Source: Dryas octopetala (taxonomy: Eukaryota; Streptophyta; Magnoliopsida; Rosales; Rosaceae). Taken from it: a DNA stretch of 64,000 nt. The stretch's first letter is position 1, and each line of letters starts with the position of its first letter. Shown here one piece after another: positions 46,895-57,059 of this stretch. Under the pieces are notes generated by a model. It did not search any database. It saw only the letters and a program-made list of their open reading frames with translations, and was not told the DNA's origin. The position numbers and the translations under genes were made by a program. The DNA lies in NCBI GenBank assembly GCA_963921425.1, contig OY992837.1, forward strand, positions 4,623,896 to 4,687,895, read 5' to 3'.

Positions 46895-48011
46895 TAGACC
46901 CGGCAAAACATCCTACGACCCGTTAACACGACCCGGAACGACCCGTAAATTTGCGGGTTTGGGTTGGAGGTTATCGGGTCGTGTCAAAATCGTGTTGACC
47001 CGATAACAACCCGTTAAGATAACGGGTCGTGTCAGTGCCAACCCGCGAAACCCGTTAGACCCGTTAAGAATAAGGATATTTAAGTAATTTTACACATTTA
47101 TCTTTTATGACCTAACCTAAACTTTCTTAACCCAACAATCACTTATCACTTATTAGCAACTCAGCCGCCCCCCTCCCCCTGGCGACTCTCTCTCTCTCTC
47201 TCTATTTTTCTCTCACAGACTCTCAATCCCAGAAGGCACTCAAGGTAGAAACCTCAATCAATCAGGCCTCAAGCTCTCAGCCTCTCACTGATCTCTCAAT
47301 GGAGCTTGGATCGGAGGCTTTGCGCGTGTCGAAGGTCTGGAGGTGACAAACCCACCTCCAATCTAAATTTGGCAGCCCACCTTTCTTTCCCAAGAGAACC
47401 CTCAGAACAGCTAAAGAGGGCAACAAGTCAAACAACATTCTCTTTTAGGAATTGGGAAATCTATGTTTTTTTGGTGTGCTTGGTGGGTTGGTTCCCTTTG
47501 TGGGTTTTTGAGTATGATTGTGAGAGAGGAAATGGGTAGGACCCGTAGGGGGAAGATTGAGATCAAGAGGATTGAGAATTTGATAATGCTAATAGCAGAC
47601 AAAGTCACATTCTCAAAAAGACGTGCTGGGTTGCTCAAGAAGGCTCAAGAATTGGCTATTCTTTTCTTTTTTTTGCTGTTATTATCTTCTCTAAAAAAAT
47701 ATTAATATTGGAAATTAGTTTTTTGAGTTTTCTAGTTCTGGTATGTATCTCGATTCTTCTACTTTTTTTTGTTAGAAATTTATGGAATATTGTAAAATAT
47801 ATATGAATTATAATTTTGTTTAAAAAATATTAATTTTCTTAACGGGTAAAACGGGTCGTGTCGGGTTCACCCGTTTATAAACGGGTCGTGTTCGTGTTGG
47901 TGTTTTTGTCACCCGTTGCTTAACGGGTCGTGTCGTGTCAACCCGTTAAGCTTAACGGGTCGTGTCGTGTTTGACCCGAACCCGCAAAATACGACCCATT
48001 TGCCAGGTCTA
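46895..48011. mobile_element. Non-autonomous hAT transposon carrying a MADS-box exon relic
   Basis: The 1117-bp element is bounded by the perfect 8-bp duplication ctggtagg (46887-46894 and 48012-48019), the length made by hAT transposases. The left terminus is tagacccggcaaa and the right terminus, reversed, is tagacctggcaaa. Dense subterminal repeats of acgggtcgtgtc and acccgttaa occur in both orientations within about 200 bp of each end, as expected for transposase binding. There is no transposase gene. The centre carries a gene-like leader followed by a degraded MADS-box exon (47532-47692). A gene-piece-carrying hAT is far rarer than a Pack-MULE. Confidence 0.92.
47532..47692 (+). pseudogene. 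Captured AGL15/AGL18-type MADS-box exon 1 inside the hAT element
   Basis: From ATG at 47532 the frame reads [16 protein letters not shown], then [20 protein letters not shown], the DNA-binding MADS domain. Two insertions distinguish it from an intact domain. Nine bases encode the extra TRR after MGR. A ttgataat insertion plus one extra A (nine bases in total) turn the expected aatgctaatagcagacaa (NANSRQ) into LIMLIADK. Both keep the frame. After ELAIL the frame is lost in a T run, but gctgttattatcttctct (AVIIFS) follows at 47675-47692. ENANSRQVTFSKRR is typical of AGL15/AGL18-clade proteins. The upstream sequence (47200-47531) resembles a normal plant leader with CT repeats. It is a relic and not a complete gene. 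Confidence 0.85.
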
Positions 48012-48124
48012 CTGGTAGGAGTAGGACCCAACGAAATCAACAAATGTTCTCGCAATGCACATTTTGCTATAATTAATTTCAAAACTAAAATATAGTCCAA
48101 ATTTTTTATCAAATGTTCATGTAA

Positions 48125-48476
48125 GAGCAACTCCAATTCTCCTTCGTACATTTCTTTAAATTTAAATTTGAGAAAAAATAACTCAAAACTCACCTCCAAG
48201 GCTCCAATCATTTCTTAAACTTTTTCCAAATTTAAAATTTCTTTAAAACTTTTTCTAAATCAAGTTAAAACTCACCTTCAAGGAAAAAATATTGAGGGAA
48301 GTAGATTTTGGAGGCAATAAATAAATAAATTATATTTTTTGAATAAGATAGACATTTTAAAAAAGATTTGGAAAAAAAATTAACATTTACCGTTGAAGTA
48401 CTCTTCCCTAAATTTAATTTTTACTTAAATTTATCAAAAAATTTGGAAATATATAAAGAAAGGATTGGCGATGCTC
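48125..48476. mobile_element. Tourist-like (PIF/Harbinger) MITE
   Basis: The 352-bp AT-rich element is flanked by TAA on both sides (48122-48124 and 48477-48479). It has inverted ends gagcaactccaattct and, at the right, aggattggcgatgctc (reverse gagcatcgccaatcct). The 3-bp duplication and these termini match the common PIF/Harbinger-derived MITE type. No coding content. It lies 100 bp from the hAT element. Confidence 0.75.
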
Positions 48477-48479
48477 TAA

Positions 48480-51400
48480 AAACCATATGCAACGTTAGTC
48501 ATTATGAGTTTAAGGACAAAATGGTTATAAAATTAGAATAGTTGCACTCCTGTATTATAAAAGTAAGGGTTCATCGTTAAATTTAAGACAAAATTTAAAT
48601 TTCAAATTTGATTATAACAAAACACAAAGTATAAGGACTTGATTGTAAAAATTGAAACTATGAGAACCCAAGTGAATTAAGGGCCAAACTACATGGACCA
48701 TATTGGTTATTTGCCCCACGAAAATATATGGAATAAAACTTTCTAATCATCTTAGTTGATCGTTGGTATCATATATCTAATATAAGTGAGATCTACGTTT
48801 TATATGATCGGGTCATTCCTCTATTAGATAAATGAGAAATGATATAAAAGATTGTCCAAATAACAATACAAAAGTATATATATACATATATTTATTCAAT
48901 ATTTGTACCTTAGGTAATTAAGTTTCGTACCTAAGATTCGTCTTTTGGTACTCAATATTTGTATGTTTGTTGTTCATACATTTATACTTTTGGTATTCAT
49001 TATTCCTACCTTTATTGTTCAAAATTTGTACATTTCATATTGAATATTCGTTTTATTTCTTTTTTTGCGAAGGAATGTACTTTATTTAGTAATTATCAAA
49101 TGAATGTTACCTCACACCTAAAAGCCGATAATGTGATGGATAAATGTCCTTAATCAATGTTTTACTTTAGAGCTACTTTTTCATTTTTTTGTTCTAAACT
49201 TGAGAGCAAGTTTAATCGACGTATGTTGAATTTTTGAAAAATAAAAATAAAAATCGAGGTATGTTGAATGCCAATGCACGCTCCTTATGAGAGTGGGATT
49301 TGACCATTGGAGGAATCCTTCGACAGATAATGAACTGATCCACTGCGACACTTATACACGTGCGAGTATGCATGTACGTGATGGCATCCTTATGTGGGCC
49401 AATCTAAAAAGGCCCCCCCACATAAGGTCCAGCAAGGTTGAAAATCCCACTTTCCCAATTAATTTCTGGGCCCAGACAACGGGCCCAAATTGACAACATT
49501 ACTTACTTTTGTGCCTGGGTCCATCCCCAATTCCTGATACAACGTTATACCCACATTTTAATTTTTAAAAAATGAGGTACGTATCATAAAATCATTAAAC
49601 TAATAGGTCATGAGTAATACAAGGACATAAATATTTTTTGTTTTATCAGAAAAATAACATCAATCTCTTAATTCTCTATAAATAATGTATTCATTTGTAT
49701 AATGAAGTCATACTTTAGAATAAGGCAGAGCATATCTGGCCCTAGATATTCTTTCTATCATAATTCTTTGTTGTCATTATCTGTAAAACATCAATTATGA
49801 GTTATTATAAGTCGAGGCCATGCGAATAATCATACAAATATAAATAATATATTTTCCTAACTCTTTTTTTCCTTTTTGATAAGATACATCTGCCTATTTT
49901 GGTTAATGACAAAGGCCTCTCAGATATAGATTTTCAACTTTCAAATGGGAAAAGTAGAAGCCCATTGGATCTTTAATGGGCTTTTACCATTGTTAGACTA
50001 TGATGGGCCTACCAATGTAGGTTAGGTTGATAGTAAACCAAACTCTTTTTAAGCAGTCTCGTTCATCGATCCGAAAAAAACTAGCAAAAGAAACTTTGAG
50101 GGAGTTGCGCTATACATAATACTCAGTCATTTGGTCCTACAAATGGAGGTTCGACCCAAAGGCCCACTGTAGAGCCCAAATAACACAAAAATACGGCCTG
50201 AACTTACCTATTTTAAGAGAAATATTTTTATACCAATAACTAATTGATGGAGAAAAAAAGGCTTAAACGAAAGCTTTATAAGTTGCTATCTTGCTATAAA
50301 CATTCAAACATTTCATCACAACACCCAGAATCTAAATTAAAAGAGGCCGATTATGGCCTCTTCAACTGGATAATTTTTTCATTTAATAAATTAAAAAATA
50401 GAGGGTGAAATTGAAAATTGTGCATCCATTAAATTATCAGTTAAATTTTTGGTCTATATAGCAAGTGGCTGTAACTTTTGTACATAACACTTCCAAGAAC
50501 ATATGATTTCAAATTGGCCTATTAGGTAAAAAGTATACAATTGTCTGGGAGGCAGCAATGTTCTTGCAGACACATAAATAATATATGAATCTTACTCGGG
50601 ACACATATTACAGGTCCCACGTGAATGTAAGAGAAGGAATAAGTATAGCCCACAGCCTACTGAATTATTTCTCCATTATTAAGACCAAACATTCTATTCA
50701 ATTTGTCTTGTGGATAGACACAACAATAAAAAATCAATTTTCTTATGTACCCTATTCATTTAAATATAAGTTTAATTATCTTTATTTCTCAATTACTGGT
50801 CATGAATTAGATGCTTTAACTTCGACACTTGAGTCAGTTAATTTTACTGCTCATTTCAAAAAGCACCACAACGATTTCTACGCAAGTCTAAGCATATTTT
50901 ATTTTGCTAGGATTTGGGTGTACCTAGCTATCATATTCAGGTAGGAAAGAACAAATGTAGGCATTAGGTGGACCAACATCTAAAATCTAAAAATACAAAA
51001 TGGGTCAAAAACCACTTGCATGCATCGCAAAGAATTAGGTGCCAACATTGACTATGAAGAATAATGACAATGGGTTGAGAGTTGTTTGGGACGAAAACTT
51101 ATGGGAATGCAAGACATGCATAGTAGCTAGCTAGTCATGACTAGTCAATCTCTAGCTAAAGTGAATCTATGCATATAATGTAATATATAATTCTGACATT
51201 TGGAGTATTATATATCTGCATATGGTTCTTAATTTGTATTACTCAGCTAGAGGCAATATTTTTATAAGGAGGGAAAAGGAGAAGTTCAAACTTAACTAAT
51301 GTCGCTAGCAAGAATCCATGGATATCTTTCTTCACACTCTTAGCCCTCGTCCAAAATACTCTAATAGTAGTACAACTGTACAAGTTACTAAAAATTTAAT

Positions 51401-53175
51401 ATTACTTTATCAAAGAACGTATATTGCTAGTATACCACGCATACATCCGGTTTAATTAAGCTAACATTAATTAGTATAACTAATATCCGGTTTAATTAAG
51501 CTAACATTAGTATAATTAATGTCATGTTTCAGTTGTTCTACATAGAAAAATTATTAGATCTTAGCATAACCTATAAGCTCATTTTGAGTACCATTTCCTT
51601 AAGCCACTCTTGTAAGGACAAGTACTACTTAATGATGAGTCTCATAGCATTTGAGTAATTGAGAGCAAGTTATCACTTGGCAAGTGCGTGAAAGCTAGTC
51701 ATGAAATTGAGGCCGGAATCAGCGCAAGTTTCACTTGGTATATATGTGTACGTGAAAACTACCTCAAAAGAGTAAAAGCGCATTCTTGGTATATATTTCA
51801 TTTGTTTTTCCAAAATCGATTGGTTTGAAAGTGATCAATTTTACTATTCCCTTCCAAACCAATCGATTTTGTAAGAACTAAGTTCTACTCATATTGAGCC
51901 GCGGCTAAAAAGGTTCTGTACTTGAGTTCCGACTTCCAGCCATTGCTTAGGGTTAAAGCATGCCAAAATGAATCATAATTAAATGGTCTTCTTAGTTGTT
52001 TGTCGAATTACACGGCATCCTTTTTTGAAGGGGCATCATACAGTGACTCAGTGTCTTCCAAGAGGGTTGGTGTCTGTGCACTTACCTTCAATTATTCGCC
52101 ATTGAAATATAATTAATGATTTTTTTTTCTTATTCAAATTTAATACAGGAAAATATCAACGTAGCCTGTAATGTTTCTATAAATCCAAGAATTTGTCAAA
52201 GTGTATAATAGAAGGTCATGATCTTAGAATTAATTAAGAGATGGTAAAAAGCTTAATTAATTAAGCTTCAATTATTCCATGCATGTGTTCAATATTTGAC
52301 CGGATCGATCACTCTCACTGCAGGTCGACTCAATACTATTAATATATATTGGTAATTAGAATTTCAGTAGGTATGGTCAAATGCGTATTGATGCGGACAG
52401 CTTAAATTTTGAGTTCATACAATGACAATGTCATATATGTGTAGACAATTATTGAAGAATAGAAATCTTATAGTTTATTAAGTAGTTATTGATCATATTA
52501 TCTTCAAGAGAGTAAAGAAGTTCTAAATTCATATCTTCTTCACTCAGATGAAAAAATATCTTTATATATGGTTTTATCTAATTTGTTAATTAGTTTTTGA
52601 ATTTTCATATATATAGTTGGAAGGGATTAATTTGTAAAGAGTCGCGATAAGACTGAGATGGAGAGGACAAACAAGGGATAGGTATGCGTTGGTTCCATAA
52701 GATGCATCAAGAGGAGATAATATGCTTGTACCTTTGACGGGAATAAAATATATCGTATTTAATTAATATATCACATATATTTTTCTCACATGCTCTGCCA
52801 ACCATGCATACGTACTGAGATGTGAATAGACTCATATAATAACACCACCAATCTTTACACAATTTAAATATATTAAAATCTGAATTAAGTTATATTCTAT
52901 ATACTATTGACGTAATATTCTGCTGTCATATTTATCAATTCTTTATATGATCATTCAGTGGTACACAGAAGAATTGTGTACATAAAATCATCCAAAGAAT
53001 CTTATTCTAATTATATATGTATATATAACTTATAGCAAAGAAATTCAGGACGCATGACCCCCCTTACAGTATATTACTATATGTACTAAGAGGGTAAGTT
53101 TTGTGGAATATGCTTTTCGATCTTGCTAACCTATATAGTGGGAGAAGTCTATATGACCTCTCCTATATATATATA
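48480..53175. other. Gene-poor, repeat-like spacer
   Basis: About 4.7 kb with no recognisable gene. A 119-codon frame at 50585-50944 has no known domain. It contains a roughly 40-bp tandem duplication (atccggtttaattaagctaa, about 51446-51520) and a small perfect hairpin at 51811-51872. Confidence 0.4.
51811..51872. repeat. Short near-perfect hairpin
   Basis: caaaatcgattggtttgaaa is followed, after a loop of about 22 nt, by cttccaaaccaatcgatttt. This makes a stem of about 20 bp with one mismatch. It may be a MITE remnant or a small-RNA source; nothing further supports a gene. Confidence 0.6.
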
Positions 53176-53466
53176 GAGGGCCCTTCCAATAAGGGATCCC
53201 TCATTTAGTGTTAAATGAGGGATCACCTTGTGGGGCCCACACAAGTCGTTTTGTGTTAATTTGAACCGTCCATTTTTTACATCTCCATTGATAGATCATC
53301 CTTGCAAAAAATCAACCAAATCGGAAATCGTTTACCCGTTTGATTAAGCGGTCAAAGTTTAGGTGTTTATAGAGGAATTTGTTGTTCGTCCATTTGTTTT
53401 AAACTTTGACCGTTTAAATGAACGATTAAACGATTTCCGATTTAACTGATTTTTTGCAGGGATGTA
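53176..53466. mobile_element. Truncated relative of the 28.2-kb fold-back element
   Basis: It shares with 28224-28626 the stretch around accgtccattttttacatct and gatcatccttgcaaaaaa. Its two arms pair around ggtcaaagttt and aaactttgacc. The right arm breaks off after ttttttgcagggatg, so the element is truncated. The left end has its own small inverted repeat (agggatccctcattta against taaatgagggat). Confidence 0.65.
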
Positions 53467-53628
53467 ATAACCATATAGTAACATTATGCGTAGTTTTCTC
53501 TTATCAAACATTTGTCCCACACATGTTGTTAATTAATTGTCAATTATAAACCCAATTAACAAGAGTACTTAATTTTACATTACATAATCTATGGAAGTAG
53601 ATTATTAGAAAACCAATAGTGCTAGAAT

Positions 53629-54745
53629 GAGAGCAGTTTTGCTCACCTCCTTTAACTCAGGTGTATGCTCACCTCTCATCTAAAATACTGCCACGTGTTT
53701 AAAAAACTAATCATGAGTTAATCCATCGTATTTAATTATTTATGATGTTATAATGATGAGAGAGAAAAATAATTTGACAACTCTTTGCTTATTTTATCCT
53801 TATCTTTTATTACTCAACTTTTTTTTATCACCCGTTAATTTCTCTTTTCTCTTTTATTTAATTATTTCTAATAATTTTTACTTTTTTTGTTTTTTTGCTC
53901 TTCTCCAGTACGCCTCTAGTACTCAAAAAATCACATCCATTTTTTTGGGTCTTCTCTTGTATACACATTTATCTATTTTTTTAATTAATTAAAAAATAAA
54001 ATATTCTAACAACACATTTGCAATTCGAACAAAAAACTCATTTGCAAAGTTTAATCTAAAATGTTGGCCAAACAAAAATCTAAAACAACTCATTTACATA
54101 CATAGAAAATCCAATAAAAAAGTTACATAAGTTAAAAAAAAAAAAAAAAATTATGTCGTTGCAACTATTCTTCTCTCTTCAAATGCTTCAACACCTTGGA
54201 TTGACCTAAGAATTTGTTTGATCTGAAAAGGTCATGTATGAGACAAGAAAGAAGAATTCTTAGGCAAAAAAAAAAAAAAGTGTTGTTGGATTATTTTTTT
54301 TAATTAATTAAAATAGATAAAAGGTGTATACATGAGAAATCGACCCAAAAAAATTGAATGTGGTTTTTTGGGTACTGGAGGCTTGCTAGAAAAGAGCAAA
54401 AAAAAAAAGCAAAAATTATTAAATGCATGTGGTTTTTTAGATACTAGAGGCGTACTGGAGAAGAGCAAAAAAACAAAAGAAGCAAAAATTATTAGAAATA
54501 ATTAAATAAAAGAGAAAATAAAAATTAATAGGTAATTAATAAAAAAGTGAAAAAAGTTGAGTAATAAAAGATAAGGATAAAAGTAGAAAAGAGTTGTCAA
54601 ATTATTTTTCTCTCTCATCATTATAATATCACAAATAATTAAATACAATAGATTAATTCATGGTTAATTTTTTAAACACATGTCAGCATTTTAGATGGGA
54701 GGTGAGCATACACCTGAGTTAAAGGAGGTGAGCAAAACTGCTCTC
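53629..54745. mobile_element. Long-armed Mutator-type fold-back element
   Basis: The 1117-bp element is bracketed by the 10-bp duplication gtgctagaat (53619-53628 and 54746-54755). The ends gagagcagttttgctcacct and its inverted copy are nearly identical, and the inverted arms continue for roughly 370-460 bp each. The right arm is longer because an about 75-bp block (tgtggttttttgg...gcaaaaattatt) is duplicated in tandem near 54358-54495. The centre (about 54050-54280) encodes nothing recognisable. A 9-11-bp duplication and very long inverted arms fit a non-autonomous MULE. It shows no similarity to the Pack-MULE at 508-1210. Confidence 0.8.
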
Positions 54746-54755
54746 GTGCTAGAAT

Positions 54756-55969
54756 TACTATTAATTAACTTGAATATTCGTGTACTATGGTGTATGTATC
54801 AATATCTCATATTATATATATACATGAATGTATGATTATTTTATTAATTTTTATTTAATTTGATGAATAACATTGAGAAAATTGTCATCGATATATATAT
54901 TCATTTCTTAATTATGGTAGGTGTGGGCCGTGTGGCTAGCTGTTTGAGCCTTAGGCCCCCAATGGGGGACCAATTTAAAAAGAAAATGAATTTACAAGTT
55001 TGTCACTTAATACATTGAGTGGCCGGTATAGGGGAATGAAGAGCAAGACCTTCATGAAAAGACCGGTCTATATATCTCTACTTTAGTAATCAAAGGTCCA
55101 ACAATTTCTCATCATGATATTGTTATCAATTCATAAGTTTTGCGTAGTCTACATGTAAATGCACCATTGCGTTTTAATAATACAGATGAAAATATCCACC
55201 CACCAATAAGTATCGGAGCAGGTGTGAAACTTCTTTGAAACTTGAAAATATATGCCATCTACGATCCATCTATATATTTTAAAAGCCGGCTTGCATGGGA
55301 ATCATGTGCTGCAGTGCAGGACATGCTTGATGAGCTTGACACATATCATAAATATATGTATGCATATGCAGATTATATGCATGCATGCAATGATATATGC
55401 AGTACTAGTGTGAATAAAATATTTTGAGGGGCAGAGAGAGCCCTATAAAAAGACAGACATACTCATTCTCAAATAATGGGTTAGATCCGCATTAATAGGC
55501 TCACGTATTCTCATGCAACCTAAACTATGCCATAAAACATTGTATGAATGCGAAGAAAAAGGGACAGAGGTACTGTTGGGCGTTGACCTCACAGGCTAAG
55601 TGTTGGAGTGAATCTTTTCGTATTCAATAATCAATGGGGCTTTGTTTCTGTCCTTCTCTGCTGGTGTACATCTTTGTCCTCTCTAGCTATATATACAGCC
55701 TGCTCAATTTAAAGAATTTTTCTTTGTTATCTTGTTAACTTAATTGGTTCACATATATATTGGTTCTGCTCCTTAAGTCCTTGAGGTGTTGGACGTAGTT
55801 AAATGAATATTAATTGAAGGTTGAAGGGTGTATAGCTCAAGTTTAATTAATTAGGAGGATATATACTTTTTCAACAGAATTCTACACATAATTGTTTAGA
55901 CTATGTGTATAACATTATTGATTAATTATGTGGCAGGTGATATATATATAATATTTTAGAATATAATAC
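54756..55969. other. Spacer between the MULE and the copia element
   Basis: AT-rich with TA runs; no gene seen. Confidence 0.35.
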
Positions 55970-56180
55970 GGTGCTAACCATCATTTTGGGCTCACTACAC
56001 AATATAATTTCATGATCTAAACCATTCATATTTTAAATTTATAATTAAAGATCAACCTTACAAAAAATCAACTAAATCAGAAATTATTTAGCCATCAATA
56101 TCTCATTTGTTAAAAAGTAATACTACCATATAAATTTTGACCTAAAATTTTAAAATTTGTTTGAAGTTTTTAACACCTCT
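55970..56180. mobile_element. Degenerate copy of the fold-back family
   Basis: Recognisable but diverged core (accattcatattttaaattt, ttacaaaaaatcaactaaat, cagaaattatttagcc) matching the middle of the elements at 28.2 and 53.2 kb. The ends are no longer clear. Confidence 0.45.
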
Positions 56181-56249
56181 AGCCTTACGTACATATAACA
56201 CTATGCCACTATGATCTTTTTTTTTTTTTTTTTCCTTTATGTTCGATAA

Positions 56250-56518
56250 TGTTAGCTGTACGCTTGCCTAGTCAGCAGCCACTCTAGTCAGCTTCCAAGC
56301 TTGCCCAGTCAGCAGCCAATCTAGTCAGCTTCTAGAAGTTAGTCTGTTACATTAGCTGGCAAGATTAGTTACGAATCTGTTAGAAGTCAGTTTAGCTATA
56401 TAAGCTCTCATACTGTATCATTGTGTGCGTGTGAAAACAATGAGAATTCTCCAGTTTATTTTTTCATTTTCCTGCATATTTTCTTAGCTACCAATCACGA
56501 TTTTTACTTGCTCAATCA
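56250..56518 (+). repeat. 5' LTR of the copia element
   Basis: Begins TGTTAGC and ends CAATCA. It contains a TATA-like agctatataagctc about two-thirds in and the tandem phrase tagtcagcagcc/cagtcagcagcc near its start. Confidence 0.95.
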
Positions 56519-56530
56519 TGGTATCAGAGC
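56519..56530 (+). promoter_or_regulatory. Primer-binding site
   Basis: tggtatcagagc is complementary to the 3' end of plant initiator methionine tRNA and starts immediately after the 5' LTR. Confidence 0.95.
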
Positions 56531-56729
56531 CTCTGATCCGTGTTCGTTGCTGCGATTGCTCTGTTTTTCTCTTCGGTGCGATCTTGATCTTGGTCTTGAT
56601 CTGGTGTGCTCTCGATCTCTGAATTGTAAGCTTTCTCTTCTTGTTCTTGTCGGTTTTTTTGGTTTCTTTTGCGAAGTTTAGACAACGGTGAATTCTTGAA
56701 AGATTTTGGTGTTGTTGATTTGCTGAAGT

Positions 56730-56930
56730 ATTGGAAAGAATGAAATGTTCGAAATCTTGAAGTGTTGGACAGATTGAAGTGTTGTGCTAAAGATTGAAGT
56801 TGCAGTTCTGTGTTGAATTGATCATTGCTTGTGAATTTTAATCTTGAAGTGTTAAAGAATGAAATGTTGGAAATCTTGAAGTGTTGGACAGATTGAAGTG
56901 TTGTGCTAAAGATTGAAGTTGAAATTCAGT
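56730..56930 (+). repeat. Tandem duplication in the copia leader
   Basis: A block containing cttgaagtgttggacagatt and gtgttgtgctaaagattgaa occurs twice, starting near 56737 and 56855, in the untranslated leader between primer-binding site and gag. Smaller gattgaagt units are scattered around it. Confidence 0.8.
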
Positions 56931-57059
56931 TGAAGATTGAAGTGAATTTTAATCGTTGCTATTTGTTGTTGAAGATTGTGAAGTTGAACTCAGTTGTTCT
57001 TTGTGCTTGATATTCAGTTGATCTAGCTCGATTTTTGTGTATTCCTTTTTGTGATCACC

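Noticed and set aside
50140..50160. T-loop-like ggttcgaccc
   Set aside because: No acceptor, D or anticodon stem could be paired around it, so not a tRNA.
50585..50944. 119-codon plus-strand open frame
   Set aside because: No recognisable domain, no splice support, AT-rich setting; likely chance.
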